The position numbers and the translations under genes are program-made. From Larix kaempferi (taxonomy: Eukaryota; Streptophyta; Pinopsida; Pinales; Pinaceae): a stretch of 64,000 nt of DNA. Under the pieces are notes generated by a model. It worked only from the letters and a program-made list of their open reading frames with translations, searched no databases and was not told the origin of the DNA. Positions 34,368-44,981 of the stretch are shown piece after piece. Where the stretch lies: the NCBI GenBank assembly GCA_027924585.1, contig BSBM01000809.1, positions 6,791,001-6,855,000 of the forward strand, given 5' to 3'. Within the stretch, counting starts at the first letter, position 1; each line of letters begins with the position of its first letter.

Positions 34368-35212
34368 TCATCGGTTCTTCCTCGAAGTGTCATCAATATG
34401 AAGAACACCAAGCCTCTCTCTAAAGTACTTGAACTTCACTCTGGCTAGTGGCTTCGTTAGCACATATGCAATCTGTTCATCCGTCGCGACATACAGGAGC
34501 TTCACTACTCCTCTCTGCACCATATCCCTGATATAGTGATATTTGATCTCAATGTGTTTCGACCTGTCATGGAACACTGGGTTCTTAGACAGCTTCACAC
34601 AACTCTGGTTGTCACAAAAGATACCAGTAGCTTCCAGCGGGAGATCAAATATCTCAGACAGTAGGTTTCAGATCCATACTGCCTCACAACTAGCCGAACA
34701 AGCTGCAACATACTCTGCTTCGATTGTACTCAGCGCTACACAAGACTGCTTCATGCTAAACCAAGAGATCACACCTGATCCCATACTGAAGCAACACCCA
34801 AATCTGCTCTTCCTATCTGCATCACTTCCTGCCCAATTTGAATCAACATAACCTTGTAGGTTAAACTTTTGATTCACATCATACTTGAGCCCATAATCAA
34901 TTGTACCATTCAGGTACCTTAGAATATGATTTACAACAACCAGGTGAACACCTCTGGGATTTGTCAGGAGCTGGTTCAATGTGTTCACCGCAAAGCAAAT
35001 ATCTGGTCTAGTGTTCATCAAGTACATCAAGGACCCAATCATCTGACGATACATAGTGACATCAACCAGATTAGATGAAGCATCACACAGAAGCTTCAGG
35101 TTAGATGCCATAGGTGTGGCCATGGCCTTGTAGTCCATCATCCCGAACCTCTTCAGGATCTCTACTGCATACTTCCCTTGTCCAAGGAAGATCCCATCTG
35201 CACTCTGCCACA
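34368..35212 (-). pseudogene. pol: Copia B RNase H and pol C-terminus
   Basis: The 184-codon frame 34668-35222 (its N-terminal residues already lie in C's LTR) carries AVEILKRFGMMDYKAMATPM, MYRQMIGSLMYLMNTRPDIC and SWFSMKQSCVALSTIEAEYV. A second frame, 34368-34598, carries LSKNPVFHDRSKHIEIKYHY and EQIAYVLTKPLARVKFKYF to the end of pol. A frameshift separates them. It is collinear with copia A 14641-15465. Confidence 0.87.
35208..35212. other. Target duplication of gypsy C, left copy (ccaca)
   Basis: ccaca here and cgaca at 43938-43942 flank C. Joining the outer sequences restores the collinear copia reading seen in A at 15470-15480. Confidence 0.7.
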
Positions 35213-35757
35213 TGTTGACCAATGCGACCTCAGTCGACAGGGGTTCACCTCACTATCGACGCATACCGCAGTCTCCTTGGGCACTGGCTTGAGTAGGGTT
35301 GAGCCCACCCAGCAACACCCGCAGAGTGGATGGGGTCTCACTCGAGGCGTCCAGGAAGAGCAGATGGAACCATGTTTCCGTCGAGGGAGGAGGAGAGTTG
35401 TGGATGCACGGATTGACTCTATTGCGGTATTTTAACCAGAAACATTAAACATTTGGCAAGGAGTTATAACATACCACTTCATCACAACATTCAAGGAGTT
35501 ATACCGTTTACTTCATCGCAACAATTGTCATTACATTCTACATAGAACATCCTAATTAATCACATCAATTATCATCATAGAAATAATAAGCAGCCATTGC
35601 ATTAGACGACATTCATACATCGCAACATTGCACAAGGTTTGTACCAAAACATCATTATATTACTGTCGCGATCATACACCAGCAAAAACACAGATATCGC
35701 ATCCAACTTGTCTTTCTCATCTCATTCATTGCTTTCATGCTCACTTAACACTTACAA
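35213..35757 (-). repeat. 3' LTR of C, part homologous to the 5' LTR (R-U5 side)
   Basis: tgttgaccaatgcgacc to cacttacaac, collinear with 43102-43645. It holds the U5 hairpin at 35316-35328 (caccc gca gagtg on the plus strand). Confidence 0.85.
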
Positions 35758-36055
35758 CAACATGGCTTGCTAATTTCTCGGTGTCTTCTGCCCGACGCTA
35801 AACCATACTTATAACATCGATCCAAACCGGTTGTAATCATGACTAAATCATGCATTAACTCAACCAAATCGTTGTATTAATGAGGGAAATCCGCCGGTGA
35901 TCCTGTCCTCCCCTCGGCCATATCCGTCACTAATGCCCATGATTCAAACGCGCCATTAATTAACTATATCCACTTTTGGCATTTATTACTGATCTGACCG
36001 GGTCACCACACGGCTATATATTGCTGACTGTTCCAAACATGCGGTACAAGTCTCC
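35758..36055 (-). repeat. Unrelated U3-like segment of C's left LTR
   Basis: This does not match the 5' LTR's U3 (43646-43937) or any part of D. It contains a minus-strand TATAAG (cttata at 35808-35813) and ggtgacccggtcag. Homology to D's sequence after pol (accgca..gtttggaacag) resumes to its right. The exact start of this LTR is not defined because no clear polypurine tract is seen. Confidence 0.55.
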
Positions 36056-37236
36056 TTGCTTCGCATACCTTTTGCTGTTGGTGCGCCATCTGCCACCAAG
36101 CAACCTGCAACAATCATCAGCAATTTTTTTTTTTTTACCAATGCAACTTAGACATCGCACTGCTCCAAGCCCGTGCAATAGGGCTTCAACCTGTGACCAT
36201 TTACTAGCTTGAGGAGCATCCCCCCATCCAATCGCTACAATTGAACCGCTCTTCCTAAAGTAATACTATTGATCCGATAGGGACCCAGCCAATGCATTTG
36301 CAACTTGCCTGGATGTTTCATAAACTTACTGTCGTATAGTAACACTAAGTCATCTTGCTGAAACTATTTGTTTTTTATGTGGCGATCATGCCATGCCTAC
36401 TGGCGGTCCTTCTCTACCCCTTGGTGAAAGCCAGCGACAAATCGATCCTCTTCAAGTTCCACAAATTGTGCTAGATGTTCGTCTAATATTGCAACATCAT
36501 CCATGCTCGTAACAACCGCAATTCGGAGACTTGGAACAATGTACTCCATAGGCATAATTGCTTCCTTCCCATATACCAGCTTGAAAGGTGTTTGACCAGT
36601 CAACCTTTTACATGTGGTGCGATAGGCCGACAATACCACTGGGACTTTCAAATCCCAGTCGTCTCGGTTCGCATTGCACACCTTTGTCAACGCATGCTCC
36701 AATACCTTGTTAAATGCCTCCACCATTCCATTCGCCTGTGGGTGATAGGGTGTACTCTTCTTATGCTATATCTGCAATTCTTTCGTCAATGCGCTGATAG
36801 TGCGATTAAGAAAATGGCTGCCTTGATCACTCAGAAATATCTTGGGGCAGCCGAACTAAGTGATAATGTGGTCAAACAAAAATCGAGCAGCCGTTGCGGC
36901 GGAGCAATCAACTACAGGTGCTGCCTCAACCCATCTGGTCAAGTAGTCTGTCACCATGATAATATACCACGCACCTGTGCATTTCCCTGGTGGATGGATC
37001 GGTCTTACAAAATCCATAGCCCATTTTTCGAACGGTTGTAATGTTACTTGCGGTAGCAGGGGCATCTCGTCACGTCTGGATGGCTTTCCAGTTCGTTGAC
37101 AAACATCACAAGACCACACGTAGTCTGTCGCATCATTATGTAATGTGGGCCACCAAAGCCCTGCACGCAGTACGTTTCGAGCAGTTGCCCGGCCACCATA
37201 GTGTCCTCCCACTACTCCACCATGTGCCTCAGCCAA
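36056..37236 (-). pseudogene. pol: Integrase of gypsy C
   Basis: The zinc domain [14 protein letters not shown]...[12 protein letters not shown] has the HHCC residues. The core has [12 protein letters not shown] (Asp), [13 protein letters not shown] (Asp region) and, after a stop, a SDQGSHFLN block with [15 protein letters not shown] (Glu). The tail has [20 protein letters not shown] and ends near an LKPY-type motif. No chromodomain is seen. Stops near 36860 and 36745 break the frame. It inserts element DNA into the host chromosome. Confidence 0.85.
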
Positions 37237-37245
37237 TATCTGTGC

Positions 37246-37905
37246 CTACTCATGCGGCAAGACACATCTGCGCATTATGTCATCGTCACCCAATTTATAC
37301 AACTCTCCCACGATCAGTTGAAAGTCAGCAGCTTTGACAACCAATTGCTTCTTCTGAGTAGTGGTAAAGTCATCGGGTGTGGTGCCAGTCACCAAAAACT
37401 GAAGGATGTCATCAAAATACTGATTAGCAGCGGCAACGTGAAACAGCTGGGCGTCTGACAACCTGTCTTCGATATTAGTCGGTTCCTCCCCTGTATCAAA
37501 CCGTGACAAATGATCTGGTCCAGCATTCAACAGCCCCAGTTTCACAATGACTTCGAAATCAAACTCTTGAAACAAAAGTAGCCACCGACAGATCTTTCCC
37601 CCCAACACAGTCTTATGGACCAAGTATTTCAATGCTGAATGATCAATAAACATTTAAAAGTGGCCACCCAACAAATAATGCCTGAATTTCTGCAGCGCAT
37701 AAATCATAGCAAGACCTTCGCGTTCTATGGTGGTATAATTGCGTTCTGCAGAGGACAGATTCCGACTGGAAAAAGCAATAGGATGATCAATGTTGCCTTC
37801 TCCTGGTTGAGCCAATACAACCCCTAGTGCAACCGATGAAGCATCAACATGGACATGGAATTCCTTACTCCAGTTCAGAAAGACCAAGATTGGGGCCGAC
37901 GCCAT
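37246..37905 (-). pseudogene. pol: RNase H of gypsy C
   Basis: LVFLNWSKEFHVHVDASSVA and ERNYTTIEREGLAMIYALQK give the first Asp and the Glu. DHSALKYLVHK, WLLLFQEFDFEVIVK and NAGPDHLSRFDTGEE complete the Ty3/gypsy RNase H. One stop at about 37654 separates two open stretches (83 and 135 codons). Confidence 0.86.
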
Positions 37906-37920
37906 CTTTGCTTTGAGCGT

Positions 37921-38900
37921 TTAAAAACTATCCTGACATTCCGGGTTCCACTGGAATGCCACATCCTTATTTAGAAACTTTTCCATAGGGGCAATAATCG
38001 AAGCATACCCCCTAACGAACTTGCGATAATATCCCGTGTGACCCAAGGTCTCGCGCAACTGCTTAACGGTGGTCGGCGGTTGTAACCCCGAAATAAGCAC
38101 AATTTTGGCTGGATCAACCAGCAATCCCTGCTTACACACAATATGACCAAGCAATATCCGAAACGGTGCACAAAAAATACATTTCTTCAAGTTCAGCAAT
38201 ATCTGGTGCTGTCGGCATCGCTCAAGCATTAACCATAGATTGGCCAAATGATCACGAATCAATCCATAAACGGTCCAATCATCCATATATACCTGCAGAA
38301 ACTTCTGAATAAAATCTTTGAATGTGGCAACAACGACCCGGGAGAATATTGCAGGTGCATTCTTCAAACCAAACGGCATGACCGTGTACTGAAAGCAACC
38401 CCATTCAGTAACAAAAATTGTCTTATGGTGATCTTCCTTGGCAATACGAATTTGATGGTAGCCAAAGAATCCATCAGTGAAAGAGTACATCTCCTGGCCA
38501 CCCACTCCTTCAAGTACTTCATCAGTAAACGGGGTTGGAAAAGGATCATGTAAGCCGACATCGTTCAACTTCCGCAAGTCAACACAAATGCGCACTTCAC
38601 CTATTTTCTTGTCCTGTACCACCATAGGACTGATCCATTCTGATTCTTCCATAGGTTCAATAATACCAGCATCCAACATCCGATCAATTTCTGCCTTGAC
38701 CTTTTATTTATGTCGTAGATTTATCCGATAAGGTAGCTGTCGGACTGGCTTAGCATCTGGTTTCAATGGAATCTTCATCTCTCCTAAATTACCCAGGATT
38801 CCCTTGATTTCGGAAAACTTCATGGGAAACACATCCTGAAACTCATGCAGTAACTCAGTAACCTTACTCATCATCTTATCATCCCAATAATCCCCAACAT
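37921..38900 (-). pseudogene. pol: Reverse transcriptase of gypsy C
   Basis: The 252-codon frame 37921-38679 holds DAGIIEPMEESEWISPMV, RICVDLRKLNDV, FCYHQ-type FGYHQIRI, MPFGLKNAPAIF and the catalytic VYMDDWTVYG. The N-terminal part (VTELLHEFQDVFPMKFSEI, KPVRQLPYRIN) is in 38704-38900, with a TAA between. RT copies the RNA genome to DNA. YMDD with Trp after it resembles the Athila side of non-chromoviruses. Confidence 0.88.
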
Positions 38901-39600
38901 TAGCAAACTTGGGAGTAGCTTCGGTGCCGATATTCATCTTGCAAAGTTGCAATGGTTGACTGAACTGATTACTTGGTGCAATAGGTGGGACTACATCATG
39001 ACTTCCTTTAGATTTGGGAATGTTAACATTATGGGTATCATCATCGTCCTTCGGGACACCACTAATGTTGAAGCACTCCATGAGAGACTGCATCTGACAG
39101 TGGGTGTGCGGTTCGACAGGGTAGGCTACCGGAACAACCTGAAATATCACGTCGCGAATGAGCTTGAAGGCATTATGGACATCCAGGTTGGCATCCGCAA
39201 ACGTGAAGGTATGAGTGAAACAGATCGTCAAATCCCCCCATGTTGTAATGTCACGACGCAACATGGCTGTAGTGTACCACGAGCACGGTATCTCCTCCAA
39301 AGTATGGACAAAAGCATGAACCCACTCATCTCTGGGTCACGCTAGCCACAATCATTGGCACTCCATCACATGATCACTCGGATCAGTCTGGCCATCATAC
39401 TTGCCAGTGTGATAAACCTCAGTATCGCTGAACCAAACCATCATCAACCTTCGACACTGTGACCAATATTTAATGAATTTATTATGTGTCACCCACCAGC
39501 GTGCTGGAGCAGCCTTCAGTGCTTCCTCCGAAGCCAGAAATCACTGTGGTTCTGGGATGCAGTCTTCAAATTCTGCTACAAAGGTGTTTAGGCTAGGCAA
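38901..39600 (-). pseudogene. Capsid-like modules between protease and RT, gypsy C
   Basis: Going 5' to 3': LPSLNTFVAEFEDCIPEPQ, EALKAAPARWW-type text, MMVWFSDTEVYHTGKYDGQT, then DEWVHAFVHTLEEIPCSWYT and DITTWGDLTICFTHTFTFAD. The second part has the classical Retrotrans_gag layout (YDGxTDPxDH ... Wxxx L ... WY ... W..L...F...F). The region then reaches a CQMQSLMECFNISG linker before RT. Stops are present. D has the same arrangement. Confidence 0.72.
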
Positions 39601-40230
39601 CCCCTCATAGACAGGCAATGTGATCGTTTCTGTTGCAACACGACACAACGATTGCTTAACTAAACCACATTTCCGGATGGATACTTCATGCATTCGATTC
39701 TGCCAATGTTCCAATGCATCATTGGAGTCGGAAGACGCAAAGCTCTCACTGTGCCACTCCAACTCACCGTAGGCGGTAGGATGAACATAATCTTCAGAAA
39801 TGTTGAATGCATGGTCCCATCTAGCGGGATCATCATCTTTTATAGGCTCCACATAGTGGCATCCTTCAGCCGAATCCAAAGGGGTGATAACTCTGAAATC
39901 ATGATTCTCAAAGGTTATCATACGCTTCTTAAAGCTGATTACAGCGCCACTGTCGTTAGCCCATCCGATCCCAAAGAATGCCGGATAAGAGCTTCCTCCC
40001 TCAACCACTTCAATAACATCAAAATCAACATGAGTCTTCATGCCCTCAATATCAATTGTGAGCCGCGGAACTTGCCCAATGGGTGTTACCTTGGCATGGT
40101 TAGCCAATCGGAGCTACACAGGAGACCAGCTCAATGGGGGACTCCCCATCTTCTGCCACACTTACTTGGTTAAGATGTTAACATCCGAACCACGGTCAAG
40201 AATCACAGAGTCAACATCATAGTCACCAAT
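39601..40230 (-). pseudogene. Retropepsin of gypsy C
   Basis: The active-site segment ILDRGSDVNILTK at about 40165-40206 has Asp-Arg-Gly where relatives have Asp-Leu-Gly. The 188-codon open frame 39541-40107 continues with LTIDIEGMKTHVDFDVIEVV, AFFGIGWANDSGAV and YVEPIKDDDPARWDHAFNIS. A stop lies between the two parts. The altered residue may make it inactive. Confidence 0.78.
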
Positions 40231-40569
40231 TTGAATATTCATTCGCATTTCCTTGCCAGTCTTCCGTCGCTGTAAGGAGTTTACTGCCGACTCCTGCCAT
40301 CCTTTCGAAAATCATTGTAACCATCCCTCAATCTCAACCAGGGAAGCTGGGTCTTGTGCCAATGATAGACAGTTTTCAAGGAATTTCTGCAATGTCCTTG
40401 GTCGTGGTCGATTGGCGTCTGATGTGGCATCAAAGATAGGCGGCATATCGCAAACAACATCCTTTCTCCAAAGTACGACGTGCTTCCAGGAATGTCTCTC
40501 GCTCCGTATCGATGTCGAAGGTTACCATCTTCTGACCAGCTAACCGAATGAATGGTCATGAACCATCTT

Positions 40570-41500
40570 CCCTAGTCATCTTGCCTCCACGAGTGACAAT
40601 AGCCACTAAAGCATCTTGTGGTTGCGGTTCTGCAGAAATGGTCGCAGTATTTGAGCCCTGCATCTGGTTCTGCTGCAAATTCCCTAGTTGATTGATATTT
40701 TGATTGGCATTCGGAGGTGGTCGCGGGGGTTGGTTCTGTACTGGTTGCTATACCGGGGTCTGTACTGGTTGCTGTGGTTGGGCCTGATCCTGCAGCTGTG
40801 GATCGTTCCCAGCTTTCCATCGTGCAATCAACTGTGGACAATTCTCAACCGTATGATCATTACCAAAACAAAACGTACACTGATTCTGTAGCAGTGGGAA
40901 GTCACGCTGATAATTCCCCCATACCACACAGTGGTAACATTGAACAGGTCCACGACCACCTCAGCCTCCTCCTCCACGACCAAATCTGCCACCGCATCCA
41001 CTCCTGTAACCTCCTTGGTAGGCGCCCTGCTACTGGTATTGTTGCTGCAATGGAGCTGCTGGAATCGCTTGCCCTTGTGGTGCATAATGCAGTTGTTGTA
41101 CATATTGTGGCTGTGGGGGAGCCATCTGCATCAGGATGTATTGTGGCATGAACTGCTGCGGTTGTTGTTGCTGTGGTGCAAACTGCATCTACGGCCACAG
41201 TAGTGGCTGGGCTACCTGCAGTTGCAGTTGTGGTTGTTGCACCATGTGCTGATTGTCCTTGACGTAGAATGCATCACACATCCTCTCCTGTAGCAACCTA
41301 TATGCATGGAAATCCTTGTCATCATGACCCACTGACTTGCAAAATGTGCAGTAAAGATTTCGTGGGGTTGTGACCATTTTCTACATATATGGGCAATTAT
41401 CATGACTATGCCCAAACACCTAACAAACGCGACACCACGGCGTACTGTCGCCATTCAATAGGTTTAGCGTAGCGGACACCAAGTAATTACGGAAATCCAT
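40570..41500 (-). pseudogene. gag: Zinc knuckles and Gln-rich/RGG linker of gypsy C
   Basis: A distal knuckle CTFCFGNDHTVENC is near 40848-40880. CTFCKSVGHDDKDF, with the last Cys lost, is in 41189-41377. Between them lies a Gln/Pro/Tyr-rich and Gly/Arg-rich stretch seen on the plus strand as repeated ctgttgc and tggttgttg. Frame breaks are frequent. Function by family: RNA binding and packaging. Confidence 0.7.
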
Positions 41501-41595
41501 GCAATTATCCTTCATATGCCCTTCTCCTTGGCGTCACGTACACAATACTTCATCACGTTGTTCTTTGTTCTTCTTCAAATCTTGCAACTGTATAG

Positions 41596-42312
41596 TCAGA
41601 TTGGCGAGTTGTGTCTGTATCTGTGACATCCCAGCTGCATTATCGGTGACGCCTCCAATTGCATTGCAATCTCTAGAGTTTCACTAGGCGTCGATATGTT
41701 TTGCTGCATCAGTGGTAGCCAAATGCAGGGTAGCAGTGCCGCAATGAACCATTCATTATGTTGGACAGCGCTCATATAAAAACTAACCTTTGCCATCAGT
41801 GTCTTGAATCGTTGGTTGAAATCCGATACCGTCTCATTGGGATACTGCTTAATTTCCTTCAATTCAGTAATATATTGAGCCTCTGACTTAGGTTGTCTAA
41901 ATTCAACAATCAACCCATCTCGAATCTTGTCCAATGACTTCTCTGGGGGCCCCGTAGGGACTAAAACAAACTTCATGAACCAATCTAATGCATGACCTCA
42001 CAAAGTCGTGGCTAACTGTCCTTTCTTAGCATTGTCATTAGTGATCTGTTTCACTATCCAGACCGCTTCACACAAAAACCAATACTGTTCTGGGTTGTCT
42101 GTCGCACTTCCATGGAACAATGGTAGCTTAGCATCATCGCCCACCATCCTGGGCTTCCTTCCTCCTGTCGCTGTGCTACTACTACCAATTAACTTCTGCG
42201 GTGTCGATGCACTCGGCGGTGTCGAAGTAGCGTTTCTTGCTGGATGAGAGTTAGTGAGCGGATGTGTGGGTACGTTGGTGCTGGGGTTTGGTCCTGCCTC
42301 TATCCTGGGCAT
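41596..42312 (-). pseudogene. gag: Capsid gag of gypsy C
   Basis: From MPRIEAGPNPSTNVPT (Pro/Thr-rich start) through GDDAKLPLFHGSATDNPEQY and AKKGQLATTL, a stop, then LDWFMKFVLVPTGPPEKS, EAQYITELKEIKQYPNETVS and SAVQHNEWFIAALLP. A Retrotrans_gag capsid in two open parts. Before it, a Lys/Arg-rich frame (KPRKKVVLREEE) links it to ORF1. Confidence 0.82.
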
Positions 42313-42575
42313 AGCCTGATCGTTCCTATCAGGACTATGAGGTCACTTCGTCCTGTGTGGTCTTCCTTCTCGGTTTTGCGGTTCGATCGCAGCATGACCT
42401 TCTCCCGTCCTCTGCCTCTTTTCCTGTCAAAACCTCGCTCCTCCTCTCGTAAGACCACTTTCTTCCTCGGCTTTTCTCACAGTATCCTCATGGTCTGCAC
42501 CCATCTACCCCTTTACCATTCCATGTATCGTTCTTCAGCAGTCGCAGTACCCACGGTCTTCGCCCACCAGGCTGT

Positions 42576-43058
42576 CTACTGATCAAGGTGCATTTTTAAT
42601 ATACCCTTTTCGCAGATTAGCATCTTAATCGATAATTGGAGTGACAGCAGAAACCTTCCCCTTGATCCTCGAAAGAAGTATCTTTCATCTTCGCTATAGG
42701 ATTTCTTCGTGTCGACCGAAAATTCAGTGATATATCCTTCTAAGATGCTATCAAGCCAAACTTCGACAGCCCGCGATGCCTTATTATCGACTTCCTGCAA
42801 TTCCTGAATCAATTCTGGGGTCCAAGTCATCGACTCACCACCCTGGAATTTCCTCTTCTGGAAGGTCAACTTTGAAAACCATTCATGCAAAATGACCGGA
42901 AATTCATAGAAAAACCATTCATGCGGACCATCGTGAATATATATTTCTACCCAGTGATCTACCGTCAGTCGCATATTCAAACTTTCTTCTTCAGCAAACT
43001 CCTGCAACTTCTGATCGAACCATTTTTGTATCTCCGGCTTCGTTGGGTGCCACAACAT
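42576..43058 (-). CDS. ORF1 of gypsy C, open 160-codon upstream domain of unknown family
   Basis: ATG to TAG without a break, 25 bases inside the primer site. The order of conserved blocks is LWHPTKPEIQKWFDQKLQEF, WFFYEFPVILHEWFSKLTFQ, WTPELIQELQEVDNKASR, VWLDSILEGYITEFSVDTKK, RGRFLLSLQLSIKMLICEKG and KMHLDQ. It is predicted to be mostly helical, with no signal peptide or membrane span. The same ORF with the same stop is in D (45860-46339) and E (27520-28002). I know no family for it; a matrix-like N-terminal gag protein is an inference from position. Confidence 0.78.
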   Translation of the reverse strand: MLWHPTKPEIQKWFDQKLQEFAEEESLNMRLTVDHWVEIYIHDGPHEWFFYEFPVILHEWFSKLTFQKRKFQGGESMTWTPELIQELQEVDNKASRAVEVWLDSILEGYITEFSVDTKKSYSEDERYFFRGSRGRFLLSLQLSIKMLICEKGILKMHLDQ

Positions 43059-43082
43059 GACCTCCTTCTACTCTGCACATGG

Positions 43083-43099
43083 TCACGGCAATGGAACCA
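43083..43099 (-). promoter_or_regulatory. Primer binding site, degenerate tRNA-Glu type (C)
   Basis: Plus-strand tcacggcaatggaacca differs at two positions from the perfect D site read on this strand. It is two bases from the LTR. Confidence 0.75.
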
Positions 43100-43101
43100 T
43101 T

Positions 43102-43937
43102 TTTTGACCAATGCGACCTTAGTCGACAGGGGTTCACCTCACTGTCAACACATACTGCAGTCTCCCTAGGCACCGGCCCCGGTAGGTTTGAGCCCACCCA
43201 GCAACACCCGCAGAGTAGATGAGGTCTCACCTAAGGCATCCAGGAAGAGCAAACGGAACCATGTTTTCGCCGAGGGAGGAGGAGAGTTGTGGCTGCATGG
43301 ACTGACTCTATTGTAGTATTTTAAACCTAAACATTAAACATTTGGCAAGGAGTTATAACATATCACTTCATCACAACATTCAAGGAGTTATACCATTTAC
43401 TTCATCGAAGCAATTGTCATTACATTCTACATAGAACATCCTACTTAATCACAGCAATTATCATCATAGCAATAATAAGCAGACATTGCATTAGACAACA
43501 TTCATACATCGCAACATTGCACAAGGTTTGTACCAAAACATCATTATATTACTGTTGCGATCATACACCAGCAAAAACACAGATCTTGCATCCAACTTGT
43601 CTTTCTCATCTCATTCATTGCCTTCGTGCTTCCTTAACACTTACAACTCTCATGTATTTATAGGCTTTTGCCCTTATAATATTTGTCCACTTACAACTAA
43701 CTCCCTAACCGACACTATGGACAATTGACCCAATATCTAACTGACTTGGTCCAAGTGACCCCCAAAACCCACATACCACGGTATATTGACTCACTATTAC
43801 ATAATATATGGTTCAAGTGACCCAAAACCCACCAACTGCAGTATCCTTTGGCACAAAATACTCCTTTCACGCCCTCCTCTAGCATGTCACGGCGTTAGGA
43901 GTACTGTGATCTTTCCTGATCAAACCGCATGCTAACA
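43102..43937 (-). repeat. 5' LTR of gypsy C
   Basis: 836 bp, homologous to D's LTR throughout. Its inner end reads ttttgacc where TG is expected, a decay change. Minus-strand TATAAATA is at 43655-43662 and the U5 hairpin at 43205-43217. Confidence 0.85.
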
Positions 43938-43942
43938 CGACA
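43938..43942. other. Target duplication of gypsy C, right copy (cgaca)
   Basis: Pairs with ccaca at 35208-35212, one mismatch. Copia B resumes with cctccatgcctag. Confidence 0.7.
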
Positions 43943-44600
43943 CCTCCATGCCTAGAAAATAGTGCATCATCCCCAAGTCCTTCATCTCGAACTCGGCAGC
44001 AAGCTTCCTCTTGGTATCAGCAATCAATCCATCCTCACCTGTTACAAACAGGTCATCCACATACAAGAGTAGTATCATAGGATTTCCTTCCTCAACCTTG
44101 TAGTAAAGGTTGGAATCTACTTTACTCTTAGTAAATTCCAAACTGGATAGAAAGTTGTCTATCCTACCACACCAAGTCCTAGGAGCTTGCTTGAAGCCAT
44201 ACAAGGCTTTCTTCAGTCTGCACACATATGACTCCCTGTCATGTGTCTCAAAACCAAGTGGCTGCTCCACATACACTTCCTCCTCGACTACACCATTCAA
44301 GAAAGCTGTCTTGACATCCATCTAGTGTATCTTCCATTTCATCACTGCAGCCATAGCAAGTACTGATCTGATGGAGGTGTATCTGGCTACCGAAGCAAAA
44401 GTTTCTTCATAGTCTATTGCCTCTTTCTGAGAGAAGCCATGAGCTACAAATCTTTCTTTGTACTTTTCTATGGTGCCATCTGCAGCATGCTTGATCTTGT
44501 AGATCCACTTGGAAGTCAAACAGACTTCCCTTCAGGTCTTGGGACTACATCCCAAACATCATTCTTCATGATCATATAATATTCCTCGACCATGGCATCC
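43943..44600 (-). pseudogene. pol: Reverse transcriptase of copia B
   Basis: Frames 44322-44519 and 43932-44321 hold [71 protein letters not shown] and [15 protein letters not shown] (YVDD). One TAG separates them (Gln to stop in KIHQMDV). It is collinear with copia A 15473-16201. Confidence 0.88.
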
Positions 44601-44981
44601 TTCCATTATTTATTTTCCATTGCCTCTTCATAACTGGAAGGTTCTTTGTTCATAATATCACAGAGTAAAGCAACATAGCTGGTATGAGATCTAGTTCTCT
44701 TTCTTGCTCTGTGTTCTTCTGGAATGCCATACCTTTCTGCATCTTGAATGAGCTCTCTAGCCCATGCAGGTTTCCTCTTGTGAGAGTTATTCTCACGGGG
44801 TGGATCTATAGGTATTTGTGGATCCTCAACTTCACAATCTACTTCTGGAATTGATTCAGTCATGGTGGTGTCTTGAAATCTATTTTTCCTTTGGTTCTTC
44901 ATGATATTCAATAGGTGTCTTTTTTTATTTGATGAAGGCTAAGTTTTCATCAAATGTTACATCCCTGCTAACATCAATCTT
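44601..44981 (-). pseudogene. pol: Integrase-to-RT linker of copia B
   Basis: The 101-codon frame 44606-44911 includes KRKPAWARELIQDAERYGIP and SHTSYVALLCDIMNKEPSSY, a typical copia linker that ends in a YEEA segment leading into RT. Further right the minus strand spells a VSRDVTFDE-type motif before gypsy D cuts in at 44982. Copia A lacks this part. Confidence 0.8.

Larger units (their letters stand above)
35213..43937 (-). mobile_element. Gypsy element C with unlike U3 regions in its two LTRs
   Basis: 8.7 kb, minus strand: 5' LTR at right (43102-43937), degenerate tRNA-Glu-type primer site, ORF1, gag, knuckles, retropepsin, capsid-like modules, RT with YMDD, RNase H, integrase without chromodomain, and 3' LTR at left. 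It is inserted in copia B with a 4/5 target duplication. Most domains carry one or two stops. The left LTR matches the right one only from U5 to about 35757; the U3 part is different. Confidence 0.88.
32525..44981 (-). mobile_element. Copia element B, interrupted by C and then by D
   Basis: On the minus strand the 3' end is at left: LTR 32525-33078, polypurine tract 33079-33088, a long untranslated region, RNase H, then gypsy C, then RT, the integrase-RT linker and gypsy D. Family identity with copia A is clear at DNA level through pol, untranslated repeats and LTR. The 5' half lies past D, outside the window. It sits in gypsy E with left flank accca; the matching right flank is not visible. 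Confidence 0.88.

Noticed and set aside
40570-41200. Plus-strand Val/Leu-rich frames opposite C's gag linker
   Set aside because: Antisense shadows of Gln-rich codons (CAA/CAG read as TTG/CTG).
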